A DNA stretch of 64,000 nt from Tigriopus japonicus (Eukaryota; Arthropoda; Copepoda; Harpacticoida; Harpacticidae). The notes under the pieces were generated by a model. It saw only the letters and a program-made list of their open reading frames with translations. It was not told where the DNA came from and ran no database searches. The position numbers were made by a program, and so were the translations under genes. Where the stretch lies: the NCBI GenBank assembly GCA_010645155.1, contig JAAGOF010000182.1, positions 218,258-282,257 on the forward strand, written 5' to 3'. Of this stretch, positions 15,001 through 26,735 are shown piece after piece. Each line of letters begins with the position of its first letter. Positions within the stretch are counted from its first letter, which is position 1.

Positions 15001-18000
15001 GTCTTTCTTGCCGCAAGTTTGCGATAACTTTTCGCGCTGGACGGGATTTGGGACAAGGGGGATTGTTTTGGTCGCAAAACTTTGCCAGGAGATTGGACCA
15101 CGGACGCCAGAGTCACACACTGCCCTCTTTGGTTGAGGGACATGATTAGGTTTATGGAGTCAATAATGCAAACAATGTGCAAAATGGCTTGCCAAATGTT
15201 TCAGCTTGAAAGTGAGAGCGAATTTGTTATACTTTGAAAATGTTGTAGAACGACGACCCTTTCCTGAAAATAGGGTCATTGTCATCAAAGAGTAGTCATG
15301 AGTGTCATTCCAAGTGGATCAATTTTATCATGGTTTCGATCGAATGAAGGCCGTAATATAGCCTCAAATGACGAGCATAAATATTTCAAAGACAGCCTAT
15401 CACTCCTAAAAATCTCAGAGTATATGAAGCCCCTCTTACGACAAAGCAAAGACCCCAAAAGGCCACCGTCAAGAAGAGGACCTCTTTGGGCCCATTGGTT
15501 GGGATTGGATCCAGCCTTTGGGTTTGGTAATTCGTGTCACGAGTCCAAGAATCAATCGCCGTCTTCGTCGTTCCAAGGGATCCATGGGTCCCAAAAGGTG
15601 CCCTCAAATGATCCCCCAAAACCTCTTTCCAAGGCAATCGAGAAGCCTCCGAAGCTTTTCTACAACGCCTTGGGTCACACAAAAGAAGCTGTTAAAATGA
15701 GAAATTCTGGATTCGTGTCCAAACTCAAGTGCAAAGTCGTTATTGAAAAATAGCCCCACCATGCCACAATGTGGATCAACTGGACTTACTTTCTATGAAA
15801 CCAGGAGAAATCCACAAACTTTGTTTCCAACCTTTGTGTGGAACTACTAGGCCAAATTTAGCCAAGTTGGCCGTTTAGGCCTTTCTCTCCATTAAGATAG
15901 TCTTCAAGGAGCCGCTAAACCAAGACTGGCGAAAAAACGATCTTTGAATTGTAATTTGTGGTCTTTGAGCGGCCTTCATCTAGTGGGTCTTCAAAGAAAG
16001 GAGAACCTTAGCGAACGAGGACAAGCTACTAGCTAGCTACTTGGCCAATGTTCCAGGAACATGCGGCTTTGAGCTGGAACTCTGCCGTTAAGACCTCGTA
16101 CAATTTATTGGCAAACGCTCAAGCCTCTTTTAATTGCTCTCAAAGTGTCTGGCCTGAAAAATGGCCTCCGAGGAAGAAGTAAAAAATCGGAACAGATTTC
16201 TTCAAGAACTGGGAGCCAGTAATTTACCTCTGAAACTTTCTTACATCATTGTTAATCTATATTAACAAAAATTTGCACCAATTCCTCCCAACTTAATTAT
16301 CTATTCAATCAAGAGCCCTTTATGGAAAACAAGGGATGTTTTTGAATAGTATCATACATATCCTCATGGCTCCTCAAATTCAGGTGAGTCTCCTCCCCAA
16401 GTCATGGGCATCCATATTCATGAATTCTTTCTTCTTTTCATTCAGCCTTCCCCTCGACTCACCTATTATGTAGTTCTTTATACACTCACTACCCCAGTAT
16501 CTCCATAAAAAGCATTTCTTCCTGCCATGTATTGATCAAAAAGGCCTCCTTTCGGCTCCATCCAGATCCTCTCACTCACACAATATTCATCGAACGACGA
16601 CGACGACGTGGAATGAGACCGAGAAAACCAAACGAAGAAGACATTCTCTCTACTCTCACCATCCACATATGGCAGGAATGAAGCAAAACGGATAAAGACT
16701 CTCTCTGAGATGGTTTGAACAGAAACTATGGAGCGACGAAGAAGCAGTCTCCACTTCACTGATCAAATTCCAAGGCTGTCCTTTTCAGTTTGGGTGGGAA
16801 TCTGACCTTTGACAGAGAGCCCTATTGGCATGTTTGGAGAAGAGTTTCAACGCGTTCCAAATTCTCAACGGTTCCCTATTGCGGAATGCAATGATAGAAT
16901 CATGGCTCATGAATAAATGTTTTCCGACAGTGGTCTCCATTTCAAGTTTGATTGAAGATGAATCGAGATGAAATTTGAATATTGATGTCTGATCAAAAGT
17001 CAAGGAGATCATCATCCGCTGGCCCCGGAACCTTCATGTCCTTCTCATCCTCTTCCTTCTGTCTTTCTCACACGCATGCACATATTGTATGTAGTATAGC
17101 GGACGCATAGGAAGGGTGGATTTATGCGAGCAATTTCGATCACAGATATGGACTAGTTGAAGACGAACAGGAAATGTCTGTGCTCGCTCCATATTCGAGG
17201 ATTCCCACAAGGCCATTCCAAGTCCAACCACAAAGGGAGAGAAGGGGAAGAACCTTTCTCGAGCTTAGCTCTAAAGATCCTTCACTTGCAGCCTTCGTCT
17301 TCCTCCTCTTCTTGGATTGGAGGACACGCTCAATTCTGCCCAAAAATCTATCCATATGTATTACGATTCCTGTGCCCATTTGGCAAAACTTCCGGTTGAC
17401 TTTAAATTTGTTAGCCATAAAACTAATATACTCAGGGATATCCAAGGCAAATTATGACCAACCTCAGGCGTGAATTTTTTAACCATTCATACGAAGACAA
17501 TGCCAATTTTCAATGGCCGCTTGAGTTAACAAAGCACACTCAAAGCGAAAGTGGATAATATGAAGAAGGTCATATCGTGTAGTGAAGTACATCCAAGAAC
17601 AGTATGTGTGCTGTGATTTTGTGTCCTCAAAGTATCCTTCAGGCTAACAAGATGCCACTAATTGCATTCTTTCTCCAACAAAGGCCAACATGAGCAGGAA
17701 GAAAACTGGACAAAAGGCAGTCATTCCAGGTATTTCATTTACCTTCTGCTATTCGGATGTGGGTAACCAACAAATCAAGACCGAATCAAGGACAGATTGG
17801 AAGGGCCAAAAAGATCGAATAATCTTCCTTGTAACTGGATCCGTAAACGACCTTGTTAGTTTATTTTGAGAAATGAGCATGAAAATCACGAAATACGAGC
17901 TCCACGAGCTAGATCTACTCGTGAAATCATCTCACCCAATCTGATCTTTTGGAACGGAACACTCCCGCATTTTTCTGATGAGGAGGGGGAAAACTACATT

Positions 18001-18322
18001 TTCGACTACTCGAGCTAGACTACTGTATTCTAGCGAAAAAAAGTTCCGCAAGATCAAAGGCCAAAGATGAGACTATGGATTCAATGCCCGACGACAAAAC
18101 ATCAAGAGACGAATAGAACAAAATATCAGGGTCGTTCTTAAAGGCTAATTAAGTTAAGAACTCCATCAAATTTGAGCTAAAGGTTCAATTCCCGATGGAA
18201 TTTGGAAGTTAACTTTTCGCTGTCTTACCTGAATCGAATGCCAAAGCACATTTTGAGGGCCAAGTCAAAAAGGCCATCGTGACAAATAGGACACCAAAGA
18301 GGTGGGCGTTGTTGCACTTCAT
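2904..18322 (-). CDS. Sidestep-family Ig-domain membrane protein (5' four coding exons; gene continues off the left edge)
   Basis: The spliced product begins with a signal peptide, followed by an Ig V-type domain and the start of a second Ig domain. Four exons (18322-18229, 10007-9863, 8501-8281, 3020-2904) join with matching phases at consensus GT-AG sites. Landmarks are AELPC (first Cys), VLWYRKESPTPIYS (core Trp), LWSEPTAFGDRAHFRV and DKGTYICRVDFRQSPT (second Cys), then the linker VPPLKPLIIDDRG into Ig2 with LSLEC. The strings LWYRKE..PIYSFDSR, RAHFRV and CRVDFRxSPT are typical of arthropod Sidestep proteins. These are multi-Ig cell-surface ligands of Beaten-path proteins in axon guidance and synaptic partner choice. 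Known members carry about five Ig domains, a fibronectin-type domain and a membrane span; those exons are not in this window. The function is inferred from the family, and which Sidestep paralogue this is cannot be told. Confidence 0.88.
3021..8280. other. Intron 3 of the Sidestep-like gene (5.3 kb)
   Basis: It lies between the exon 3 donor and the exon 4 acceptor. It contains no convincing coding sequence. The only structured element seen is the TIR-bearing repeat with a duplicated end at 5947-6484. The rest is unique-looking, moderately AT-rich DNA. Confidence 0.7.
5947..6484. mobile_element. Non-autonomous inverted-repeat element with a tandemly duplicated left end
   Basis: Two 64-bp units (5947-6010 and 6011-6074) are direct repeats differing at three positions. 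Each ends with the motif TCTAGATACCCTAAGATAG and then GGCTGGCCGTCGTA. The reverse complement of 6453-6484 (TCTAGCGACCCTACTATAG, GGCTGGCCGCC) matches this end, so the pair behaves as terminal inverted repeats about 30 bp long around roughly 380 bp without coding capacity. No clear target-site duplication was found, so the superfamily is unknown. Confidence 0.6.
8281..8501 (-). CDS. Sidestep-like gene, coding exon 3 (second half of Ig domain 1)
   Basis: The acceptor is TTATTTCCAG and the donor GTAAGT. The translation starts (S)FDSRKGQDEPG and contains LWSEPTAFGDRAHF, PAMLSVTG and DKGTYICRVDFRQSPT, supplying the F-strand cysteine with the D-x-G-x-Y-x-C signature. The open frame continues past the donor toward 8150, but that part is intron read-through. 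Confidence 0.9.
8502..9862. other. Intron 2 of the Sidestep-like gene
   Basis: A 1.36-kb intron with a GTAAGG donor and a TTTCCAG acceptor. It separates the two halves of Ig domain 1. No coding or repeat structure is seen inside. Confidence 0.75.
9863..10007 (-). CDS. Sidestep-like gene, coding exon 2 (first half of Ig domain 1)
   Basis: The acceptor TTCTTGCAG lies just upstream and the donor GTAAGG follows. The exon encodes SSADEIDIVTVAGGRAELPC and continues through LVLWYRKESPTPIY, giving the B-strand cysteine and the core tryptophan of an Ig V-set fold. It ends with AG, completed by T from exon 3 to give Ser. The length of 145 nt preserves the frame between exons 1 and 3. Confidence 0.88.
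10221..10241. repeat. Short (CA)n microsatellite
   Basis: About ten CA units in intron 1 of the Sidestep-like gene. Confidence 0.9.
12621..12853. mobile_element. Foldback (palindromic) miniature element
   Basis: Almost the whole 233 bp is one imperfect palindrome. The outer arm starts GGTCGATTGTTGTGGTAGTT at the left and its inverted partner ends at 12853. An inner pair is built on ACCATGCTCGATC and ACATAAGCT. There is no ORF. Foldback MITEs of this size derive from DNA transposons. No convincing target duplication was seen, so the family is not assigned. Confidence 0.75.
18229..18322 (-). CDS. Sidestep-like gene, coding exon 1 (signal peptide)
   Basis: The ATG at 18322-18320 opens 31 codons ending FDS plus one base before a GTAAGA donor. 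The peptide has a hydrophobic core (LFGVLFVTMAFLTW) and an A-L-A motif before the likely cleavage site, as expected of a secreted or type I membrane protein. The leftover G joins AT of the next exon to make Asp. The exon is too short to stand out as an ORF. It was accepted because phase, signal peptide and splice donor all agree with the downstream Ig exons. Confidence 0.75.
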
Positions 18323-21300
18323 TGATTTTTCATTCATTTTCCACACTAAGTCTTCTGGATCTCACGAGAGAGGGATCGATAGATAATCGGATGGTTTCCC
18401 AATTCACTGCCGGTTGAGCTTTCGTGGTCGTGATCACAGATGGTCATATCAATTATTTTGACACCCAATACGGTTCTTTCTCCAATTGAATCGGGCTTCT
18501 ATGAGTTCTACGTAATATCTGGTACAGATCGCGAGAAACGAACTCGAAGAAGGGAGAAGTGGACCATTTCAATGTTGAAAAGAGCCCCATGAAATGAGTT
18601 CCATTCCCCCGTCGTCTGTCGTGTTTCCCTTGCTCTCGACTTTATAATCAATTTCCACCACCTTCTTTTTCTTCGTCTTTGGAGCTGCTTCCACGCGAGT
18701 GTATGGAGTACGTATACTATATGTGGACCTCGTGTGGAAACAGTTCATGGGTCCTTGAGGAGGGTAAAAAGGAAATAGGAATGTGCCTTGGATTATTACA
18801 CTCTAAAATGCACTTAAAAGCTCTTTCCTCTCCGTTTATCCGGGGTGAGTGTGGGTGTCGTTGCCCAATCTAGCAATCCTTGGGGAGCTTCTTTAGCGCA
18901 GCCAACGGGGTTGTTGCATACACACTTGATGGCCAATTCGCTCTCTTGGGCGTCAGTTCCGTTTTTTAAGGGACTCGGTGTCTCGGTCTTTTGGTCTTTC
19001 TTTTTTTTTCTCTTTCTTTAGCTTGGCTTGGGCTCTTTGGGTATGAGTAAAGAGATACTCTTGACCAGTCTGGGGGATGGCTTTTGGACACGTTAGAGTT
19101 GGCTGATGCGAGAAGAAGAGCTAGTCGCTGGATGTCCGAGAGCTCTTTCCTCACTTTATGCCCCGAGGGAAAACAAGAAAGATCTGACGTGTCCAGAATT
19201 CTCAAACACTTTGGGGATCTATCTCACGAGTGTGTATATGGGTGCGTGTGTGTTTCTGAGATCGAACTCGACCGTAGTGAGTCGTACATGTGAGGTTGAA
19301 ACATGGAGCATGGAGATCCCCCCTGACCACTGTTATCCACACCACCCATGAGCGGCACTTTTTCCCCTTTCGCCTTAGGTCTTCTGGAAATCAGTTTGAC
19401 TCGTTTATGAGGCACTTTTGATGTGTTTTTCTCGCGGTAGTCAAAGAGCCTCTTGTTGTTCCTGCCGGAAAGTTGCTGAAAACGTCCCAGGGTTTGACAC
19501 CACGAACAGATTCGATCGCCTCCAGACACAACAACACAACAAGTCTCCGGGTTTGGGACGTTCTCGAGCCTTTTGTCAACGAAAGCAACAACAACTACTG
19601 GGTAGGATCTCTCGTGACTAATACTTGGTATGTGTCGAGTAAGTCACGGAGGAAGCCTTCATGATTGGCCTCTTTGAGTTTGAGATATCGACCTCGAGGA
19701 GCCCAAGATCGCTTTTTGCCACCTGGATTTGACTTTGGGCGCAGCTAGAAACACCCACTCGTCCCAACGCGTTGCGTTTCAGATCGGCAGCGAATCCCTT
19801 GGGGAAAATCAATCATAGATCTCTAGATCCGGAACAAAAACGATCTCGAGTCTGAGCTCTCGAAGGCCCTGAGGAACTTGGAACGTGGTCCAATCTTGCA
19901 CAGGCAAACACTTCATTCAGCACTCAGGGAACTATTATGATGAGTTGGATGGAAACTTGGGCCCATTGCGGCATCTAACATCATCCAACCACAAGCAGCA
20001 ATAATAATTCGCCACCTGATTATATGTCGTTTTCTTGGGGAACTTTTTGTTTGGCACCAAATAGCTAATCGCGGTGACAGAACGAGCGAGAGCGAGCGTG
20101 GGGCTGTCGGGCTCTCTCTAGTGACTGAATTGCCCTTTTTCGTTCGAGGTTCCCTTTTTTACGATGGTGTCATGATGTGTGCTGGGCGAGGACGCGGCCT
20201 CCAAACTCGCCGTCCTCCGTTCAAGAAGAGAATGCAATAAGGAACAGTTCCCGGTTTCCCTTCGTCCTCGCATCGGCTAAGAAAGGCTGCTGAAGGAAAC
20301 CAACGAATGGCTACACGTACGTACGTACGTATGCAGTCGAAGAGATGGTGTTCCATTTGAAGGCTCTTTTTCAGACCTCATCTCCGTTGGATTTGAAGAA
20401 AAGAGAGAAAACGCGCCAAACTCTTCTCATCATAAGCATCCACCACATGCACATCAAGAGAAGCAACAGCCTGGTGTGACCACTTGGCCACCATTGTGAG
20501 CGCCAAAATATGGATTTATGAACTAATTTCTGCCCTCTAAACCACTCTGAACATGTACTTATGCATTGGGGTACGAAGGGAACGATATGGTACAAACACA
20601 TCCTTCACCGGGAAAAACGCAATGTTCCTTGAAAGAGCCCAATTTAGACGTGTCGTTCTAGCCTGGTTTTATTGCCAAGTGCGAACTCCAGTAAGTGCGC
20701 CATCATTCAAGGTTCAAATGCTTATCTGGCACGCACCAATCGAAATGAATCATTCAAATATTGTGAAGATCCATCAAATCTACGTAGATCACAACTCCAT
20801 TTGACATGTTCCCATTTTCAGTCATGAAACGAGCTCAATATAATGGAAAGAAAAAGGAAAGGAGGGAGGGTCACTCACTTTCCCTTTGCCAATCGCTTAA
20901 TCAAATTTTGTTAAGATCTCCAAAGCTTAGTGAAAACGAGCCATTCGTACATTCTTAAGAAACAAGAAGAGGAACAAACCCTTTCCCAAAAAGCCTCGAT
21001 CCAGTTGAGTTAGATCGTCGTCAGTTTGTTCTTCAGTCCTCGAGGCAATGCGTTTTGCGTTCCTTTTTCTTTCTTTTGTTTCGTCCCTCGCAAAATGGCT
21101 TGCAAACTAGCTAAAGAAGGGGAGCTTTAGAAGCAATTAAAATAAGTCTTCTACATTTCCTTGAAATAAATCCTTACGCTGAGGAACAAGACGAAGAAGC
21201 CTTAGTTGTATGGAGGTTTTACTTTGGCAGAACCAGAGAGGATCAAGAAGGGGTTGGCTGGTAATTCATTCATCTTTCTGGCAAATCACGTTACTAGAAT

Positions 21301-24300
21301 CCCTCTTTTGATCTGAATTTGGTCATTTTTCCTAAGATTTCACAAGTTATGCTTTAGAAATGCATTACGTGTACAGGGTGCACCATAAGAAACGGATTAT
21401 CTAACAATCAGCAACCTTGGATCGACCATCTTTCAAGTGAGTATAATTGACTTTTTGTTCTGAAGTTCCAATTTTGCACCACCTACAGCCAAAAATGAGC
21501 CTTCTCGTAAAGCATCGATTTTGAAAACGCAACAATTGTCAACTCTGGATTTTTTTGCCGACTAAATCCCTGCCCAAAACTCTACTCTCTACCATAAACG
21601 GATGACAGTCTTCAACGTGTTGATATCTGGTACATCATTTTTAGCCTCATGAATTCTACTGAAAATTTAAAAAGTAAATTATTTATTTATTGAAATAGTT
21701 GAGCCATGCGAAGAAGTTTAATTGTTTTATTAATCATTCTCGTCCTTAGAATGCAACTTCACTTTTCCAATGTTCTTGAAAAAATCAGGGGTCTTCAATA
21801 ATGAAAGGGATGGCCTCAATGGCCAATCAAGACCTTTTTGATTTAAGCATGAATTGATGTTATTTTGAATAACTTGAAAACATTCACAAAATATTTGAAC
21901 ACAAATGCTTTGAATTACAATACAAATTAAGTCCATGGCCTGTTTTTCTATTTATTGCTCGTTTATATAATTAGACATATGTTGCATAAAATGACTTATA
22001 TCTTTACGTTTCCATCTACTCGTACTAAATCGATATTGAAAATCGATGGTAAGATTTCTTCCACTTCAAAAGCAAGAAAACTACTGTATTTTTTATATGT
22101 ACGTTAGTACCAAAAATATTCATTTTAGATTCCAAAATCCGTAAAGTTTGAGTCCATGAAAATTGTCTTTGGTGTTATGCTGACCAAACACAAGAAAATA
22201 AGAATGAAGACACCTTCCAGCAATTAAATGATAACCTGCGAAATTGCTAAACTTATGCTAAATTGACCGGACCAGTTGAATATGACAAGCCCGATTCTCC
22301 TAAACTCAATTGCTCTTACTTTTTACTTTTCGTGGCTTCTTTCAAGTAATAACATAACATTTTCAATCAACGTTTTTTTTAAATAAATGACCAGCCCTTT
22401 TTTCAGCTTGGGATAGAATCACATTTTCGGAAAAAAAGGGAAGAAATTGATAAGAAGTCAGGACTAACATTTCCTCAACTCTTGCTCGATACTTCAAGCT
22501 TATTACTGGAGGACGCATGTGGCAATTGAAGTACTGTACATAACATTGTATGTAGTAATGCATTTCCGAGTGATCCTCCAATACACGACACTCAAAAAAA
22601 TTTCCCATAGATCATCATCACCCATGAAATTTATTAGTTCCATACTAAAATGGAGTGAATTTATGCCTCAACTAATTGGTATTCCGGGTCTAAATTTGGA
22701 GAAAAGCAAGGGTACTTTTCGGGATATTCTTTACAAACGAATGCATATTCCAGCCCTTAAGTTTCTACGTATATTGTCAACCAAAATCAATCACCGCAAC
22801 AAAGAAAATTGATCACATTGAGAACCGTATTTAATGCCGACAATATCTTGAGGCAATGATATAAACTACGCAAAATTAACAACAAAATAGCCTGACCTCA
22901 ATGTGCTAAAGACATCCAGCTGAAACACAGATCCAAGCAAGAACATTTTCAGTTTTTTTTTAAATTGTAAGGTCGAAAAATATGAGGCGAGGCTGGAATT
23001 CTCCGGTGCTCGTACATCGTTAGACGCGATAACGCCTTCATTTCTCGTTAAACCACAGTTAGCACGCAAATTGCAACCGTGGAAAAATCTTATTTGACAT
23101 TTTGAAACTCGCAAAGGAAGGACCACAAAGACGACAAAGTCAATTCGCATTGGATGGAAATTTGGGGACCGAATCAAGTTTACTCTCAAATTGGGTACAT
23201 GCTGGAGAACAAGTCCCCAAGTTCGCGGAATCGGTCATTAAGAAAGGAGTTTCCTCCCAAACAAAAAAGAACCTACGCCCAAGGAGCTCGGCTTTGTGAA
23301 CCTTGTCAAGAGTGTCACATATACTACTGTACAGCTCTTCATGTTTCCTCCAACACTACCAAGTACCTAGTACTTGTAGTGCCAGATGGCAACCCACTCA
23401 CCCAAGAGACCAAGCCGCACAAAAAAGATCCCCTGCTCTCCATTTCTTGCTTGAACTCGTTCGAGTCTTCCGCTCTATTCTCTTACCAACCCAGACTGAA
23501 ATAATTTTCGGGAAACATGCGATTTTGTCGTAACAAGGACCTTCTTATCCTTAAGTTCTTCTTCTCCTCCTCCCGTTTTTCCTCGTCTTTGTTGGGGTTT
23601 GCCAACATGCAAGCACCTCAAGGAGTCTTCGTTTCATTCTTCTGGGGTTCACTACCAAAACTAGTACTACGTACCTCCACCAACACATGGACTTCCATGC
23701 ACAATCCCGCGGAAACATGTTGGCAAACTTGAGCAAAACCTGGAAGAAATTGCAAAAAAATGGTTGGCCAAATTTGGCGTTGTTGACAATGCACTGTGTG
23801 TGTGTTATCTTGGGGTGGTCGATTATTAGTCCCAAAGATCTGGGGCAAACTCACGCTCACGAGAATGGAGGAACTGTTCCATTATCCAATTGATATCCTA
23901 TCTGGAGCCCTTTCCCCAAGCTGAGATCACCTTTCCGGAGATGATGCATCCCTGTCCATCAAAAAAGTTGGTCCGTGCCCACACGAGGTGAATACCTCGG
24001 GGTCAGGTTACTTAACATCAACTTGTACTCGGGGGGTCTGCCAACAACAGCCTTGTTCCTCGTATTTGGAAGTGGAGGGAACACTGTGCAATTGTTCCTT
24101 CTCATGTTTGAAGATATGCCACTCATCATCATCAGAAAACTTTCTTCCTATACATCAATGGGATAGCTAGCGCTATTTATCTTTTGGTTGGGGCCGGGCA
24201 TTCATTTCGTTATATTCATTGACCCCCACCTGGGTCTCCTTGGTCTAGCATATGGGACGCCAATTTGGCTATGGACTAGTACTCGGTTGTCCAGGACATT

Positions 24301-25750
24301 CGTATCTTCCGCTCATTCTCTGTCCCTGTGTTGGTTCTGAGTGTTCCACGTTTTGTGTCAGTCTCTCGACCATTGAAAGGAAGGCTGGGAACAAAATGAT
24401 TATCTTGGGGCTCCACTTTGTAGTCACAACTTGTGCCTCAGGACTCCTTACCACAGCCCACCTAACCACACACCCACTCCTGGTGGTGGTGGCGGTAGTG
24501 GTGGTGGTGGTATTAATACCAGAACGCTTGTGACTGGCGCAGTTCCAAGATAGATAGAGAAGACGCTACTTCTTCCACTTCTAAGACAGGCAACGTACCA
24601 CTTCTGAAAGAATGCTATGAGAATGAAAAAGAGTGCTCAAGAATTTTTTCCAATCATCTACCCGTTCTTTCTGCTGCCATACTGACGCCCAGGGTTGCCA
24701 CACGCACGTATTTTGGAGTCATGGTCAATTAATAGTCCCCAATGAGTTCTATTCCGTGAGTTCCGAGGAAAAGAATGTCAAGTTTTGGGGCTGATTCCAT
24801 TGATTGGGAGAAAAGGAATCCCCGTGGTTTGAAGAGCACCACAGCGTCCCTAGACTTTATATTATCCGTAGCCTATCCTTGGCCAGGGTGCCAAAGGGCC
24901 CCCAATCTTGTCGTCCTAATATTGGAAGCACCCTCAAGAACAACTGATATTGAAAAGGCATGATTCATGGCCTGAAGGCCGGGAAACGGAACCCTAAGAG
25001 CTTCCTTCCGTTGGTTGGTCGAGGTTGGGAACCAATTGTAGCCAACAAGGGCTTCCCCTTAAACCATCGTGATGGACTTCATTTGTTACGGGCAAGTACG
25101 GTTGTTTCGGTAGAAAACTGTTGATGTCTGGTTTGTGGACAACCTGGAAATAAAAGAAAAGCGCGGCAACTTTAAACAGTTGAGACCGGAGACAAAATGT
25201 TCGTACGATATGGCCCTTTTTGAGACTGAACTCCCAGCTTCTTTTGAGATGTGTGGGGTAAAAGCAAGTTGTGAGAGAGGAACTTGAGTTATTTCTCATG
25301 TAGAGGAACTTTTGAGTTATATTTGCCGCTTCAGTGCGTTCCATTTCAGACTTTGAGAGCTTCGCTCTCACTCGACAACCTGCTAGGAGTATCTCGTTTG
25401 TACTTGAGAGTAAAACGGCTATCTTTTGTGGTGGTATACGACCAGTTTTCATGTGCTTTTATTTCAAAAAGCCTTAGAACGAAGATGATAAGAGTGCGCG
25501 ATGTCAATGGGCGTTTTATATAAGTTGGCGATGAAAACCATTATCATAATGAAGACAGCTATTCAAAAGGTGTATTGAAATGACGTACGGGCGCAGTGTT
25601 AATTAAAGTGCCGAAAATAGCATCTACATTTCAACACGTTTCGTGGACCAATTCTTTTCATTTGTGGAGATGGAATTCGAACAACTATTTCAATTTTGGA
25701 TCAAGGCAATAATACACATTCACAAGAGATAGGATTAATTGTCATTAAGC
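18323..25750. other. Upstream flank and intergenic DNA; no gene recognised
   Basis: This stretch lies 5' of the Sidestep-like start codon, and its first part should hold that gene's 5' UTR and promoter, neither of which can be delimited. Open frames are short and have no recognised domains. There is a small ACGT tetranucleotide run near 20316-20331 and a GGT-rich run near 24481-24511. No RNA gene was recognised. Confidence 0.5.
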
Positions 25751-25754
25751 ACAT

Positions 25755-26340
25755 TTTAGGTCCAAGTAACCATAATTCTATTTAATTACAATTTTGGGCA
25801 TGTAATTGACGAACTTTCAAGTACAAAGTACAAATTTCAAAATTTTAGGAACACTAACGAAAGAATTTCCCATTCTTTTTTTTTTTTGATTTCACTTTGA
25901 TTTCATTTTGATGCCTTTAACAAGTACCTCAATCAATAATACACACCTAAGGTGTAATATTTTAATCATATTTGAGCCAGAAGGGCCCTGATCATGAAAT
26001 TGGTTTTGGGACATCAAAGGGCAAGCCTTTTACAACCAAGAGCAGACAATCATGGGACCGACAAAGTTTTTAAAATTCTCATATTTCATACAAAACGTTT
26101 GTGTGTTCCCAAAAGGAAAATACGTCTTGTGATTGAAGACATGGAAACGATTTCAACATTTCAGTAACTCGTTGTTAGAACAAATATCATACCAATGTTA
26201 ATTTTATGCAGTAACGTTAATGATTAACTTTCTTTACAGGGAATCCAATTCCTTAAAAAATCCACCACCCAACAAAAAAAACCTGCTTTTAGTTTTGGTT
26301 TAACACTCTTTCAGCCATTGTAAATTGCCAGTTTGTCCAT
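25755..26340 (+). repeat. Dispersed TAATTACA-rich repeat family, copy A (partial)
   Basis: Segments match the copy near 52.5-53.0 kb in order: a TTAATTACA and GGCATGTAATTGACGAACTTTC block, then AAGAGCAGACAA, then CTTGTGATTGA, then a block ending GCCAGTTTGTCCATT. The order is conserved but the sequence is diverged. A LINE 3' tail (26234-26254) sits inside it. Confidence 0.6.
26215..26290 (+). mobile_element. LINE 3'-UTR fragment
   Basis: The stretch TTAATGATTAACTTTCTTTA followed by CAGGGAATCCAATTCCTT matches the 3' end of the LINE at 44.2 kb (read on its coding strand) and a third copy at 56.90 kb. Only the tail is present, as expected of extreme 5' truncation during target-primed reverse transcription. 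Confidence 0.65.
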
Positions 26341-26735
26341 TACTAATTATAGAGGGTAAATCTATTTTCATAACGTTACAATACCATGAAAAGCATATTT
26401 CCTCAACCTGAGCCTCGAGGAGATGACCGGAAGTAAGGATTCCATTCCCTCATGGTGAACGCTACGAGTACAGCTTGTAGCGGCAGTATTGCCAGGAACC
26501 TCTCACCACAGGACGCGAACTTCAGCTGACGCAAAGCCCAATGAGGCCCTTAAAACGGTGCGGCTCTGCACTGAATTTGAACGAAATTGCCGAAAGACGA
26601 TAGAAAAAGGTGTTTGATAGCAAACATCACTTCAGAACAAAGTTGCAGCATTAGATAGCGCTCCTTTTCCTGCCATTTTTTTTATAATGATGCTTACTGT
26701 TCTCAGGAATTAGTCAAAACTGAGCTACTTCAGAC

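Larger units (their letters stand above)
10008..18228. other. Intron 1 of the Sidestep-like gene (8.2 kb)
   Basis: It lies between the signal-peptide exon and the first Ig exon. It contains a short (CA)n run at 10221-10241 and a near-perfect foldback element at 12621-12853. I see no other gene. Many short ORFs are present but none shows a domain or a consistent splice context. Long first introns after a signal-peptide exon are common in neuronal Ig-superfamily genes. Confidence 0.65.
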
